Counted from the first letter of the stretch, positions 1 through 7,198 are shown. The stretch is DNA of 10,112 nt from UBA6115 sp964534515 (GCA_964534515.1 CAZHPW010000085.1:1-10112); one strand, 5' to 3'. Notes: a model not told the origin generated them from the sequence alone. A program made the numbers and translations.

Positions 1-60
1 CATCTCTTCTCCAGCCGCTCGGGTGAGGAAGTCATCAACGACCGGATGCTGCTAGGTTAA
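1..60 (+). CDS. C-terminal end of an unidentified protein (partial)
   Basis: Frame 1 is open from the window edge through 19 codons to a TAA at 58-60. The tail reads HLFSSRSGEEVINDRMLLG. A strong terminator starts 16 bases further on, which fits the end of a transcribed gene. Frame 3 stops early and frame 2 ends in TAG at 53-55, so frame 1 is the better choice. The residues are too few to name a family. The gene converges on rluD. Confidence 0.5.
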   Translation, partial: HLFSSRSGEEVINDRMLLG

Positions 61-75
61 ACAAGTAAACAAAAT

Positions 76-98
76 AAAAGCCCCCTCTGGGGCTTTTT
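76..98. terminator. Bidirectional intrinsic terminator between the partial gene and rluD
   Basis: A 9-bp stem (AAAAGCCCC / GGGGCTTTT) with a CTCT loop is followed by T residues on the plus strand. It is preceded by an A-rich tract, so the minus-strand transcript also ends in a U-rich tail. It lies 16 bases after the partial gene's stop and 16 bases past the rluD stop on the other strand, so it can serve both convergent genes. Confidence 0.9.
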
Positions 99-113
99 GT
101 TTGCGCGTTTTTG

Positions 114-1031
114 TCAGTCTTTTGAGGGGAAGGGCAGCAGGGCTTTTAATTCCTGTTCGTCAGGGGCTTTGAAAATGGCGTCCGGTTGAGCGAAAAAGCG
201 CATGCTCTTGCCAGTAATGGGGTGCTCAAAGCCCAGGGACCAGGCGTGCAGCATCAGCCGGGGGGCGGGGGGCAGGCCGCGGTGGCCATAAATGACGTCG
301 CCCAGCACCGTGTGGTTGTCCTTTGAGAAATGCACGCGGATTTGGTGGGTGCGCCCTGTCATCAGCCGGATGAGCACCAGGGTGCTTTTGTCCGTAACGG
401 ATACCGTGCGCCAGATGGTCAGCGCATCCCGGCCATCCGGGACCACCGCCATCTTCTTGCGGTCTCTAGGGCTGCGGCCAATGGGGCCTTCATATCGCCC
501 TTCCTCTTCCTTCATGTGTCCGGCGACCATGGCCAGGTAGTATTTTTCTATTTTCCGCTCCGCCAGTGCCCGGGACAGCGCCAGGTGGGCTTTGTCATTC
601 TTGGCCACCATCAAGAGCCCAGAGGTGTCCTTGTCCAGCCGGTGCACAATGCCCGGCCGTTTTTCCCCGCCGATGCCGGACAGGTCCTCCAGGTGATAGA
701 GCAAGGCATTGACCAGGGTGCCGCTCTGCTGCCCGGCAGCCGGGTGAACCACCAGGCCGGCTGGCTTGTTGATGATGGCCAGGGCCTCATCCTCATACAC
801 CAGGGAAATGGGAATATCCTCCGCTAAAACGCCGGATTCGGTGGCTTCCGGAAGGGTTAACACCACTTCGTCATCAAAATTAGGAATAAAAGAGGGTTTA
901 GCCACCACAATCCCGTTTACTTTGGCTTGTCCTTCCTTGATGAGTCTGGCGGCCTGGGAGCGGGAAAGGTTTTCATCGCTCAGCAGGGTGTCCAGCCGCT
1001 CTCCCGTCGCCAGTTTTCTGATTTCGTTCAA
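114..1031 (-). CDS. rluD: RluA/RluD-family 23S rRNA pseudouridine synthase
   Basis: A cytoplasmic enzyme that isomerises uridines to pseudouridine in rRNA; in the RluD branch the targets are in helix 69 of 23S rRNA. An N-terminal S4 RNA-binding domain (about residues 10-60, with RLDTLLS and a VNG turn) precedes the catalytic domain. That domain carries the family signature HRLDKDTSGLL with the catalytic Asp near residue 133, and later GRTHQIRVH. I start it at the TTG at 1031, giving 305 aa. This codon overlaps the lspA stop as TTGA and has AGGGAG (1038-1043) six bases upstream. A longer frame opens at a TTG at 1061, inside lspA, and looks less likely. Being last in the lspA-rluD pair, it is probably translated by coupling to lspA. 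B. subtilis has the same neighbour order (lspA-ylyB). The exact target uridine cannot be read from sequence. Confidence 0.93.
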   Translation of the reverse strand: MNEIRKLATGERLDTLLSDENLSRSQAARLIKEGQAKVNGIVVAKPSFIPNFDDEVVLTLPEATESGVLAEDIPISLVYEDEALAIINKPAGLVVHPAAGQQSGTLVNALLYHLEDLSGIGGEKRPGIVHRLDKDTSGLLMVAKNDKAHLALSRALAERKIEKYYLAMVAGHMKEEEGRYEGPIGRSPRDRKKMAVVPDGRDALTIWRTVSVTDKSTLVLIRLMTGRTHQIRVHFSKDNHTVLGDVIYGHRGLPPAPRLMLHAWSLGFEHPITGKSMRFFAQPDAIFKAPDEQELKALLPFPSKD

Positions 1032-1468
1032 TTCAGGCTCCCTTTCTTCAGCAGCAGCCAATAGATGATGAGGAGCCCCGCCCCGCAGGTCAAGGCCGCG
1101 TCCGCCAGGTTGAACACCGGAAAGCGGAAAAACAAAAACTCCAAATAATCCGTTACCGCGCCGTGCAGCGCGCGGTCAATGATGTTGCCCACAGCCCCGC
1201 CCAGCATCAGCCCCAGGGCAAAGCCCTCAAACTTGGTCAGTTGCAATCTGCTGACCAGGATGGAACCCAATAAGGTCACCAGCGCGCTGACAAGGAGCAT
1301 GACAACAGCCTGGCCCGTGAACAGACCAAAGGCCACGCCGGTGTTCTGTGCATAGGTCGTCCCCAGGATGCCCGGAATCAAAACGCCTGCCTTCAAACCG
1401 GGCAGCAGTTTGATCATAAGGTCCAGGGCGCTGACCAATAAAGCCGTGATGGCAAGAATGTGGTTCAT
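1028..1468 (-). CDS. lspA: Lipoprotein signal peptidase (signal peptidase II)
   Basis: An integral membrane aspartyl protease that cleaves the signal peptide of diacylglyceryl-modified prolipoproteins at the lipobox Cys. The protein is 146 aa with four hydrophobic segments. The family motifs are present: NTGVAFGLF (residues 42-50), GNIIDR with catalytic Asp98, and FNLADA with catalytic Asp123. The first-helix motif is DLMIK rather than the common DQxTK. The ATG at 1468 was chosen because GGGAGG lies just upstream and a promoter (1485-1512) ends only 16 bases before it. The frame is open back to 1534, but that extension would lie upstream of the expected transcript start. rluD follows with overlapping stop and start codons. 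The product should be the target of globomycin-class inhibitors, by family knowledge. Confidence 0.95.
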   Translation of the reverse strand: MNHILAITALLVSALDLMIKLLPGLKAGVLIPGILGTTYAQNTGVAFGLFTGQAVVMLLVSALVTLLGSILVSRLQLTKFEGFALGLMLGGAVGNIIDRALHGAVTDYLEFLFFRFPVFNLADAALTCGAGLLIIYWLLLKKGSLN

Positions 1469-1484
1469 GTTTCCTCCCAGTTCC

Positions 1485-1512
1485 ATTATATCCGGCTTCA
1501 AACAGCTTGCAA
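1485..1512 (-). promoter_or_regulatory. Sigma-A type promoter of lspA-rluD
   Basis: On the minus strand a perfect -10 box TATAAT (1485-1490) lies 16 bases after TTGCAA (1507-1512). Transcription would start close to the GGGAGG ribosome binding site of lspA, giving a very short leader and supporting the lspA start at 1468. The -35 box sits inside an imperfect palindrome (GCAAGGCTTTGC on the minus strand). Confidence 0.7.
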
Positions 1513-1520
1513 AGCCTTGC

Positions 1521-1547
1521 TTGAGACGGGGCAAGGGCGGGTAGAAT
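1521..1547 (+). promoter_or_regulatory. Candidate promoter of the msrA-rhodanese gene
   Basis: TTGAGA (1521-1526) and TAGAAT (1542-1547) each match the sigma-A consensus at five of six bases, but the 15-base spacer is shorter than usual. It lies 29 bases before the start codon and back to back with the lspA promoter, whose -35 box ends at 1512. It is supported mainly by position. Confidence 0.4.
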
Positions 1548-1575
1548 GCAGGGGAAGAAAACCAAGGAGGTTACC

Positions 1576-2508
1576 ATGCGTTTATCCCATGTCCTGATTA
1601 TCGCGCTCGCCCTGGTCGCTGTTGTCGCGATATCCTATCTGACCAATCAACACAAGGCCCCTGCCGCTTTGGCGAGCGAGGAAAAGGTGGTCTATTTCGC
1701 CGGCGGCTGCTTCTGGGGCGTTGAGCACATGATGCAGCAAGTTCCCGGCGTTGTTTCCGCGCGTTCCGGCTACGCCAATGGCACGCTGGAAAACCCGGAT
1801 TACAAAACCGTGGTCCAGGGTCAGACCGGCCACAGGGAAACGGTGGAGGTGGTATATAACCCGGACCTGGTTACCTTGACTGAACTGGTTGAATTGTATT
1901 TCTCCGCCATTGACCCCACGGTGCAAAACCGCCAGGGCAATGACGTGGGTACCCAGTACCAAACGGGCATCTATTACACCACTGAAGAGGACGGCGCGCT
2001 CATTTCCTCCCTGGCTGAAGCCGAAAAAGCCAAGCACAGCGCCTTTTATGTGGAAATCACCCCGCTGACCAAGTTCTGGCTGGCGGAGGATTATCATCAG
2101 GACTATCTTGTAAAAAATCCGGGAGGGTATTGTCACTTGAACCAGGCAGATTTTGAGCGCGCGGCGCAGACAGGCAAACAGAAACCGGCGCAGAAGGCGG
2201 AGTACCGCAGCATTCACCCCAGGGACGCCAAGGCTGAAATGGACAAGGGCACGGACGTCATCATCGTGGATGTGCGCGAGCCCTTTGAGTTCGCGGCCGG
2301 CCACATCAAGGGCGCCATCAACCTGCCCCTGGGCGATGTCGTCCGCCTGGCGCGTGAGCAGCTGACCGACAAAGACGCTTTGATTTATGTCTACTGCCGC
2401 TCCGGCGCGCGCAGCCGCACCGCGGCCTTGCAGCTGGTCAAAGAAGGCTATACCAACCTCTACGACCTGGGCGGCATCATCAACTGGCCCTTTGAAGTCG
2501 TGCAATAA
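1576..2508 (+). CDS. msrA: Exported peptide methionine sulfoxide reductase MsrA fused to a rhodanese domain
   Basis: A two-domain protein of 310 aa. Residues 6-22 are a hydrophobic segment after MRLSH, followed by an Ala-rich stretch ending near AALA/S34. It is therefore either cleaved by signal peptidase or membrane-anchored, with both domains outside the cytoplasm. Residues 37-195 are MsrA, which reduces methionine-S-sulfoxide in proteins: GGCFWG holds the catalytic Cys45, followed by GTQYQTGIYY, and GYCH holds a probable resolving Cys186. Residues 210-308 are a rhodanese domain with VDVREPFEFAAGHI and the active-site loop CRSGARSR (Cys274). These are the only three cysteines. The ATG at 1576 was chosen because AAGGAGG (1564-1570) lies five bases upstream; an in-frame ATG at 1546 lacks such a site. 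The gene stands alone, with a terminator 26 bases after its stop. No MsrB domain is present. The role of the rhodanese half is unknown; it might supply reducing sulfur or recycle the reductase. Confidence 0.93.
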   Translation: MRLSHVLIIALALVAVVAISYLTNQHKAPAALASEEKVVYFAGGCFWGVEHMMQQVPGVVSARSGYANGTLENPDYKTVVQGQTGHRETVEVVYNPDLVTLTELVELYFSAIDPTVQNRQGNDVGTQYQTGIYYTTEEDGALISSLAEAEKAKHSAFYVEITPLTKFWLAEDYHQDYLVKNPGGYCHLNQADFERAAQTGKQKPAQKAEYRSIHPRDAKAEMDKGTDVIIVDVREPFEFAAGHIKGAINLPLGDVVRLAREQLTDKDALIYVYCRSGARSRTAALQLVKEGYTNLYDLGGIINWPFEVVQ

Positions 2509-2533
2509 GTTTATTTACGGCAAAGAAACAAGC

Positions 2534-2567
2534 AAAAACGGCTCCGAAATCCCGGAGCCGTTTTTTT
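2534..2567. terminator. Bidirectional intrinsic terminator between msrA and nfnB
   Basis: A 13-bp perfect stem (AAAAACGGCTCCG / CGGAGCCGTTTTT) with a six-base loop (2547-2552) is followed by seven T residues in total on the plus strand and mirrored by A residues on the left. It lies between the stop codons of two convergent genes and can end both transcripts. Confidence 0.95.
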
Positions 2568-2578
2568 AATGCATACAG

Positions 2579-3976
2579 TTATGCCTGTTTTCCGCGAATC
2601 ATCTCATCAATCGCCTTGGCGGCGTCCTTGCCCGCGCCCATCGCCAGGATGACGGTGGCGGAGCCGGTCACAGCGTCGCCGCCGGCGTAGACCTTCTCCC
2701 GGCTGGTTTTGCCGCTCTCGCCCTCCACCTTGATGCCGCCCCATTGGTCGGTCTCAAGCCCGGGGGTGCTGATGCGAATCAAGGGGTTGCTGGAGGTGCC
2801 AATGGCGATGATGACCACATCGGCGTCCAATATATAATTGCTGCCCTTTTCCTCAATCGGCCTTCTGCGGCCGGAGGCGTCCGGCTCGCCCAGGGTCATG
2901 CGGATGCATTCCAGGCCTTTGACCCAGTTGTTTTCATCGCCCAGAATCTGGATGGGGTTGGTCAGCATGCGGAAGGTGATGCCCTCCTCCTGGGCGTGGT
3001 GCACCTCTTCCTGCCGGGCGGGCAATTCCTTCATGCCGCGCCGGTAGATAATGGAAACCTCCTCTGCGCCTAGCCGCTTGGCGCAGCGCGCGGCGTCCAT
3101 GGCCACGTTGCCCCCGCCCACCACCGCCACATGGCGGCCGTGCATGATAGGCGTTAGGGAATCCTTCTCATAGGCCTTCATCAGGTTGATGCGGGTGAGG
3201 TATTCATTGGCGGAGTAAACGCCCTTTAGGGTCTCCCCGGGGATGCCCATAAAGCGGGGCAGGCCCGCGCCGGAGGCGATGAACACCGCCTCAAAGCCCA
3301 TCTCCAGCACCTCGTCAATGGTCAGCGTTTTGCCGATGACGGTGTTCATCATCATCTCAACGCCCAGGCGCTTTAGGGCCTCCACCTCGGCCATGACGAT
3401 GTCCTTGGGCAGGCGGAACTCCGGGATGCCGTAGCTCAATACGCCGCCGGGCAGGTGCAGGGCTTCAAACACGGTCACCGCGTAGCCCAGACGGGCCAGT
3501 TCGCCCGCCGCGGTCAGCCCGCCTGGCCCCGCGCCCACCACGGCTACCTTGTGCCCGTTGGGGATGGGCTTGGGCGGAACTTTGCAGGCGCTTTGCCGGT
3601 ACCAGTCCGCGGCGAAGCGTTCCAGCCGCCCGATGCCCACGCTCTCGCCCTTTATCGCGCGCACGCATTTCTGCTCGCACTGGGTTTCCTGGGGGCAGAC
3701 CCGGCCGCAGACCGCGGGCAGGGCGCTGTCGCGGTTGAGGGTTAAAAACGCCTCCTCAAACTGGCCCTCCGCAATCTGTCCGATGAAGGCAGGGATGTCA
3801 ATGCGCACCGGGCAGCCGTCCACACAGGGCTTGTGGCGGCAGTTGAGGCAGCGCTGCGCTTCCTCCACCGCCATCTCCTCCGTGTAGCCCAGGGCGACTT
3901 CCTCAAAGTTTTTGGCCCGCTCCTGCGGGTCCTGAAGGGGCATTGCCACCTTTTCATTGGACAGGTTCCTGGCCAT
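2579..3976 (-). CDS. nfnB: NADPH-binding large subunit of NfnAB transhydrogenase (GltD-like)
   Basis: A 465-aa flavoprotein of the glutamate-synthase small-subunit family. Paired with NfnA it forms the cytoplasmic NADH-dependent reduced ferredoxin:NADP+ oxidoreductase, which bifurcates electrons from NADPH to ferredoxin and NAD+, or the reverse. The N-terminus has eight cysteines in two sets (43, 46, 51, 55 and 90, 94, 100, 104) for two [4Fe-4S] clusters. A FAD-binding GAGPGG follows at 148-153, a second dinucleotide motif VVGGGNVAMDAA starts at 285 for NADP(H), and the C-terminal YAGGDAVTGSATV is the usual flavin motif. The ATG directly follows the nfnA stop with no gap; GGGAGG lies about nine bases upstream inside the end of nfnA. 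Without its partner it could be called gltD, but there is no gltB nearby and the NfnA neighbour decides. Related NAD(P)H:polysulfide oxidoreductases (SudAB) cannot be excluded. Confidence 0.9.
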   Translation of the reverse strand: MARNLSNEKVAMPLQDPQERAKNFEEVALGYTEEMAVEEAQRCLNCRHKPCVDGCPVRIDIPAFIGQIAEGQFEEAFLTLNRDSALPAVCGRVCPQETQCEQKCVRAIKGESVGIGRLERFAADWYRQSACKVPPKPIPNGHKVAVVGAGPGGLTAAGELARLGYAVTVFEALHLPGGVLSYGIPEFRLPKDIVMAEVEALKRLGVEMMMNTVIGKTLTIDEVLEMGFEAVFIASGAGLPRFMGIPGETLKGVYSANEYLTRINLMKAYEKDSLTPIMHGRHVAVVGGGNVAMDAARCAKRLGAEEVSIIYRRGMKELPARQEEVHHAQEEGITFRMLTNPIQILGDENNWVKGLECIRMTLGEPDASGRRRPIEEKGSNYILDADVVIIAIGTSSNPLIRISTPGLETDQWGGIKVEGESGKTSREKVYAGGDAVTGSATVILAMGAGKDAAKAIDEMIRGKQA

Positions 3977-4819
3977 TTAGTTTACCTCCCTGGCAAGCAG
4001 GCGGCAGTTTTCCTCGCGTTCCCGTTTCTCAAACTCCTCATACATCCGGTTGCGGCTGATGACCTCGTCAAAGTCCACCTTGTGCCCGTCAAAATCAGGC
4101 CCGTCCACGCAGGCAAACTTGATGACCCCGTCCACCGTCAGCCGGCAGCCGCCGCACATGCCCGTGCCGTCCACCATGATGGGGTTCATGGACACAACGG
4201 TCTTCTGCTCATATTTTTTGGTGAGCAGGCTGACAAACTTCATCATGACCAGGGGGCCAATGGCGATGACCTCATCATAACGGTTGCCCGCGTCCAATAG
4301 TTCCTTCAGCGCGTCGGTCACCAGGCCGTGCCGGCCGTAACTGCCGTCATCCGTAATGACCATGAGGATGTCGGATACCTTGCTAAACTCCTTCTCCAGG
4401 AAGACAAAATCCTTGTTGCGGAATCCGATGATGGTGTGCACCTCAGCGCCCAGTTTGTGCAGCCGGTCGGCGACCGGAAAGGCTATCGCGCAGCCCACGC
4501 CGCCCCCTACCACGCACACTTTTTTAAGTCCTTCAGTCTTGGTCGGCATGCCCAATGGGCCCACAAAGTCGTGCAGGCTCTCGCCGCATTGCAGGCTGTC
4601 CAGCTCCATGGTTCCGGCGCCCACCACCTGGTACACCACGGACACCGTGCCGGTCTCCCGGTTCACGTCGTGGATGGTGAGTGGGATGCGCTCGGAGTTT
4701 TCCTTCGCGCGCAGGATGATAAACTGGCCCGGTTTGGCCTTCTTCGCGATGAAAGGCGAGAGGATTTCCATCTTCGCGGCGTTTCCAAACAGGCTGGTCT
4801 TGGCGACAATCCTGTACAT
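3977..4819 (-). CDS. nfnA: NAD-binding small subunit of NfnAB transhydrogenase
   Basis: A 280-aa protein of the ferredoxin-NADP reductase / PyrK-like family. RIPLTI (44-49) and the following strand form the FAD site, VVGGGVG (103-109) the NAD(H) site. Near the C-terminus Asp217, Cys222, Cys225 and Cys237 are placed like the one-Asp, three-Cys ligand set of the NfnA [2Fe-2S] cluster. Its FAD exchanges electrons with NADH. The ATG at 4819 has GGAGG eight bases upstream. It is 14 bases after the YgjP-like gene and touches nfnB, so the two subunits should be made together. PyrK and sulfide dehydrogenase subunit B share this fold, but pyrD is absent here and the partner gene is GltD-like. Confidence 0.9.
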   Translation of the reverse strand: MYRIVAKTSLFGNAAKMEILSPFIAKKAKPGQFIILRAKENSERIPLTIHDVNRETGTVSVVYQVVGAGTMELDSLQCGESLHDFVGPLGMPTKTEGLKKVCVVGGGVGCAIAFPVADRLHKLGAEVHTIIGFRNKDFVFLEKEFSKVSDILMVITDDGSYGRHGLVTDALKELLDAGNRYDEVIAIGPLVMMKFVSLLTKKYEQKTVVSMNPIMVDGTGMCGGCRLTVDGVIKFACVDGPDFDGHKVDFDEVISRNRMYEEFEKREREENCRLLAREVN

Positions 4820-4833
4820 GATTTTTCCTCCGT

Positions 4834-5358
4834 TTACTTGTGTTTGAGCAATTTAGCGCGTTCCTTGTAATCCGGCATCACTTGCCAGATGGTCTCATAA
4901 AACGCGGGGGAGTGGTTCATGTGCTTGAGGTGGGCGACTTCGTGCAGCGCCACATACTCAATGCCGGGAAGCGGGTAATCCATGAGCCTGAAGGAAAAGT
5001 TCAAATTGCCCTTCACGCTGCATGAGCCAAAGCGCGTGCGCGCGCCGTTGATGCGGATGCCCTTGGGCTGTAAGCGAAGGATGCCGGCATAGTGCTGAAC
5101 CAATTTTGGCATCAGTTCATGCGCCTTCTGTCTGAGCGCTTTTTCCTCCTCCGGCGAATATTCTCTGGGCGCCTCCACCTTCTTATACAGGTGCTTGTTC
5201 ACCCAGTCCGCCCGGCTTAACACGAACCTGTCAATCTCATCCTTGCTGACAAAAAAAGGCGCTCGCACAAGCACCTCGTGCCCGGGCCGCACCTGGATGG
5301 CAAGCGTCTTGCGCTTGCTCCTGATAAGGCGGTAGGGGATGTCCGCTTCCTTTGGCAT
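4834..5358 (-). CDS. YgjP/DUF45-family zinc metallopeptidase (WLM/SprT-like fold)
   Basis: A predicted cytoplasmic 174-aa protein. The zinc-site motif HEVAH (His139, Glu140, His143) is followed by a probable third ligand His149 in NHSPAF. The family signature around TRFGSCS (108-114) precedes it. The N-terminal half, with RSKRKTLAIQV, matches the usual start of YgjP proteins. At 174 aa it is shorter than the E. coli-type members of about 230 aa, and no break is visible. The physiological substrate of this family is not established. The ATG at 5358 has AAGGAA about six bases upstream. It lies two bases after the J-domain gene and 14 bases before nfnA, so it is part of the murA-nfnB run. Confidence 0.85.
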   Translation of the reverse strand: MPKEADIPYRLIRSKRKTLAIQVRPGHEVLVRAPFFVSKDEIDRFVLSRADWVNKHLYKKVEAPREYSPEEEKALRQKAHELMPKLVQHYAGILRLQPKGIRINGARTRFGSCSVKGNLNFSFRLMDYPLPGIEYVALHEVAHLKHMNHSPAFYETIWQVMPDYKERAKLLKHK

Positions 5359-5360
5359 GC

Positions 5361-5885
5361 TTATTCCTTCTTGGAGAACAGGCTCTTGAGTCCCGACATC
5401 GCCTTAAAGGGCAGGGTGCCGGATTTCTTGAGCGTCATCTCCGCGCTGAGCGCCTCCCGGCGGTAGCTTAGGTTGTCCGGGTCCAGGCGCACGGCGGTCC
5501 GCCAGGCCTGGTGCGCGCTTAAGTACTGCTTCAGCCCGCTTAAGGTCTTGGCTTGCAGGGCATACCAGGCGGCGTCCTTGTCCTCTGCCTTGCTCAACTG
5601 CAGCAGCGCCAGCTCATATTGCTTGCGCTCCAGCAGCTTTTCAGCCCAGGCCTTGGCCTGGGGCAGGGGCAGGGAGGCGGCGGGCGTCTGGCGGTTGGCG
5701 GCGATTTTCATCGCCTGCTCATAGGCCAGGTTGATGCTCACCAAACGCGCCTGGCCTACCTGCTGCTCATCCGGGTCCTGGAACATGTCCGGGTGGCAGG
5801 TCTTGGCCAGTTTGTGGTAGGCGCCCCTGATGGTCTGCTCGTCCGCGTCCGGCGCTACGCCCAGAATCTCAAAGGCTGTTTGCAT
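5361..5885 (-). CDS. Short J-domain protein with TPR-like C-terminus
   Basis: A 174-aa soluble protein. Residues 1-62 form a J domain that opens with TAFEILGV and carries the HPD tripeptide (31-33) needed to stimulate the ATPase of DnaK. Residues about 77-150 are helical with TPR-like features (KQYELALLQLSKAE, then YLSAHQAWRTAVRLDPDN). There is no Gly/Phe-rich linker, zinc finger or DnaJ C-terminal domain, so this is not housekeeping DnaJ but a type III J-protein that probably brings DnaK to a specific client. The ATG overlaps the murA end by 17 bases. The ribosome site is weak, which suggests coupled translation. The client is unknown; neighbouring YgjP-like or Nfn proteins are possible but unsupported. 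Confidence 0.82.
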   Translation of the reverse strand: MQTAFEILGVAPDADEQTIRGAYHKLAKTCHPDMFQDPDEQQVGQARLVSINLAYEQAMKIAANRQTPAASLPLPQAKAWAEKLLERKQYELALLQLSKAEDKDAAWYALQAKTLSGLKQYLSAHQAWRTAVRLDPDNLSYRREALSAEMTLKKSGTLPFKAMSGLKSLFSKKE

Positions 5886-7164
5886 GAATGGCGCTGCCTG
5901 TCAGGATGCTCTCCCGGCGGATGATGCCGCCCAGGGAGTTGAGTTTGCTCTCCAGGTGCTCATACCCGCGGGCGATGGTCTCCGGGTTGTAGATTTCGGT
6001 GACGCCGGTTGCCATCAACCCCGCGATGACAAGCGCGGCGCCGCCGCGCAGGTCGGGGGATACCAGGGGCGCGCCGTGCAGTTCGGGCACGCCCTCAATG
6101 TAGGCAATCTTGCCGTTGATGGTGGCTTTCGCGCTCATCTTGCGCATCTCATCCAGGTGTTTAAACCGGGAGTCAAAGATGTTCTCAATCACTTCGCTGG
6201 TGCCGACCGCGCGGGTCAACAGCGCGCTCATGGGCTGCTGCAGGTCGGTGGGGAAGCCGGGGTATTCCTGGGTGCTCAGGCGAATGGCGCGGTGGCCCTG
6301 GCGCAGGCGCACGGCGATGATGTCATCCTCTGAGGTCACCAGGATGCCCATCTCCAGCAGTTTTGCGGTCAAGGCCTCCATATGGGTGGGGATGCAGCCG
6401 CGGATGGTGACGTCCCCGCGCGTCGCGGCGGCCGCTATCATCAGCGTGCCGGTCTCAATCTGGTCGGGGATGACGGTGTAGGCGGCTCCGCTTAACTTGT
6501 TCACCCCGCGGATGCGGATGGTGTCCGTGCCGGCGCCGCGGATACGCGCGCCGATGCGGTTTAGGAAGTTGGCGGTGTCAACGATGTGCGGCTCCTTGGC
6601 GCAGTTGGTGAGGATGGTATCCCCCTCAGCCCGGCAGGCGGCCAGCATCACGTTGATGGTGCCGCCCACGGTCACCATGTCAAAGTTGATGTTGGTGCCC
6701 TTGAGCTTGCCTTCCAGCACAATCATGCCGTTTTCTTCGTAGATATTGGCGCCCAGCGCCTTAAAGCCTTTTAAGTGCTGGTCAATGGGCCGGCTGCCCA
6801 GGTCACAGCCGCCGGGATAACCCACCTTGGCATAGCCATAACGCCCAAGAAGCGCGCCCATCAGGTAATAGCTGGCACGCATCCTTTGGCTCAGTTGAAA
6901 GGGCACCTCGTTGGTGGTGATGCCGGTGGGGTCAATGCCCATCTGCTTTTGCTCGGGCATCCAGTCCACCTTGGCGCCCAGGTGGCGCAATATCTCTACC
7001 AGCACCCGGATATCCGCGATATCGGGCAGGTTCTCAATCAGGCAGGGGTTCTCCGCCAGCAGCACAGCAGGCACCACGGCCAGGGATGTGTTCTTCCCGC
7101 CGGATACATGGGTTTCTCCCTGCAAGGCGCGCCCGCCTTCAATGACCAATTTATATTCAGGCAT
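5869..7164 (-). CDS. murA: UDP-N-acetylglucosamine 1-carboxyvinyltransferase
   Basis: Catalyses the first committed step of peptidoglycan synthesis in the cytoplasm: transfer of enolpyruvate from PEP to UDP-GlcNAc. With the ATG at 7164 it has 431 aa, normal for the family. Visible motifs: SGGKN with Lys24 (usually SGAKN); PGGCDLGSRP with Cys120, the loop Cys that fosfomycin alkylates; FPTDLQ with the catalytic Asp near residue 307; and DLRGGAALV with the substrate-contacting Arg. The start is uncertain within 12 bases: an ATG at 7176 (MIRLMPEY) directly abuts GGGAGG with no spacer, whereas the ATG at 7164 has a 12-base spacer. The frame stays open to 7407, but the promoter at 7199-7227 lies inside that extension. 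It is first in a run of five genes. Whether it is MurA or the second Gram-positive paralogue (MurZ) cannot be decided here. Confidence 0.95.
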   Translation of the reverse strand: MPEYKLVIEGGRALQGETHVSGGKNTSLAVVPAVLLAENPCLIENLPDIADIRVLVEILRHLGAKVDWMPEQKQMGIDPTGITTNEVPFQLSQRMRASYYLMGALLGRYGYAKVGYPGGCDLGSRPIDQHLKGFKALGANIYEENGMIVLEGKLKGTNINFDMVTVGGTINVMLAACRAEGDTILTNCAKEPHIVDTANFLNRIGARIRGAGTDTIRIRGVNKLSGAAYTVIPDQIETGTLMIAAAATRGDVTIRGCIPTHMEALTAKLLEMGILVTSEDDIIAVRLRQGHRAIRLSTQEYPGFPTDLQQPMSALLTRAVGTSEVIENIFDSRFKHLDEMRKMSAKATINGKIAYIEGVPELHGAPLVSPDLRGGAALVIAGLMATGVTEIYNPETIARGYEHLESKLNSLGGIIRRESILTGSAIHANSL

Positions 7165-7198
7165 CAGCCGAATCATCCTCCCATCGGTACTCAAGTGG

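Noticed and set aside
1469..1534. A 22-residue N-terminal extension of LspA.
   Set aside because: It overlaps the lspA promoter, and a strong GGGAGG site stands before the ATG at 1468.
1582..2505. A 307-codon minus-strand frame opposite the msrA-rhodanese gene.
   Set aside because: It is a long shadow frame caused by codon bias; the plus strand encodes complete MsrA and rhodanese motifs with a good ribosome site.
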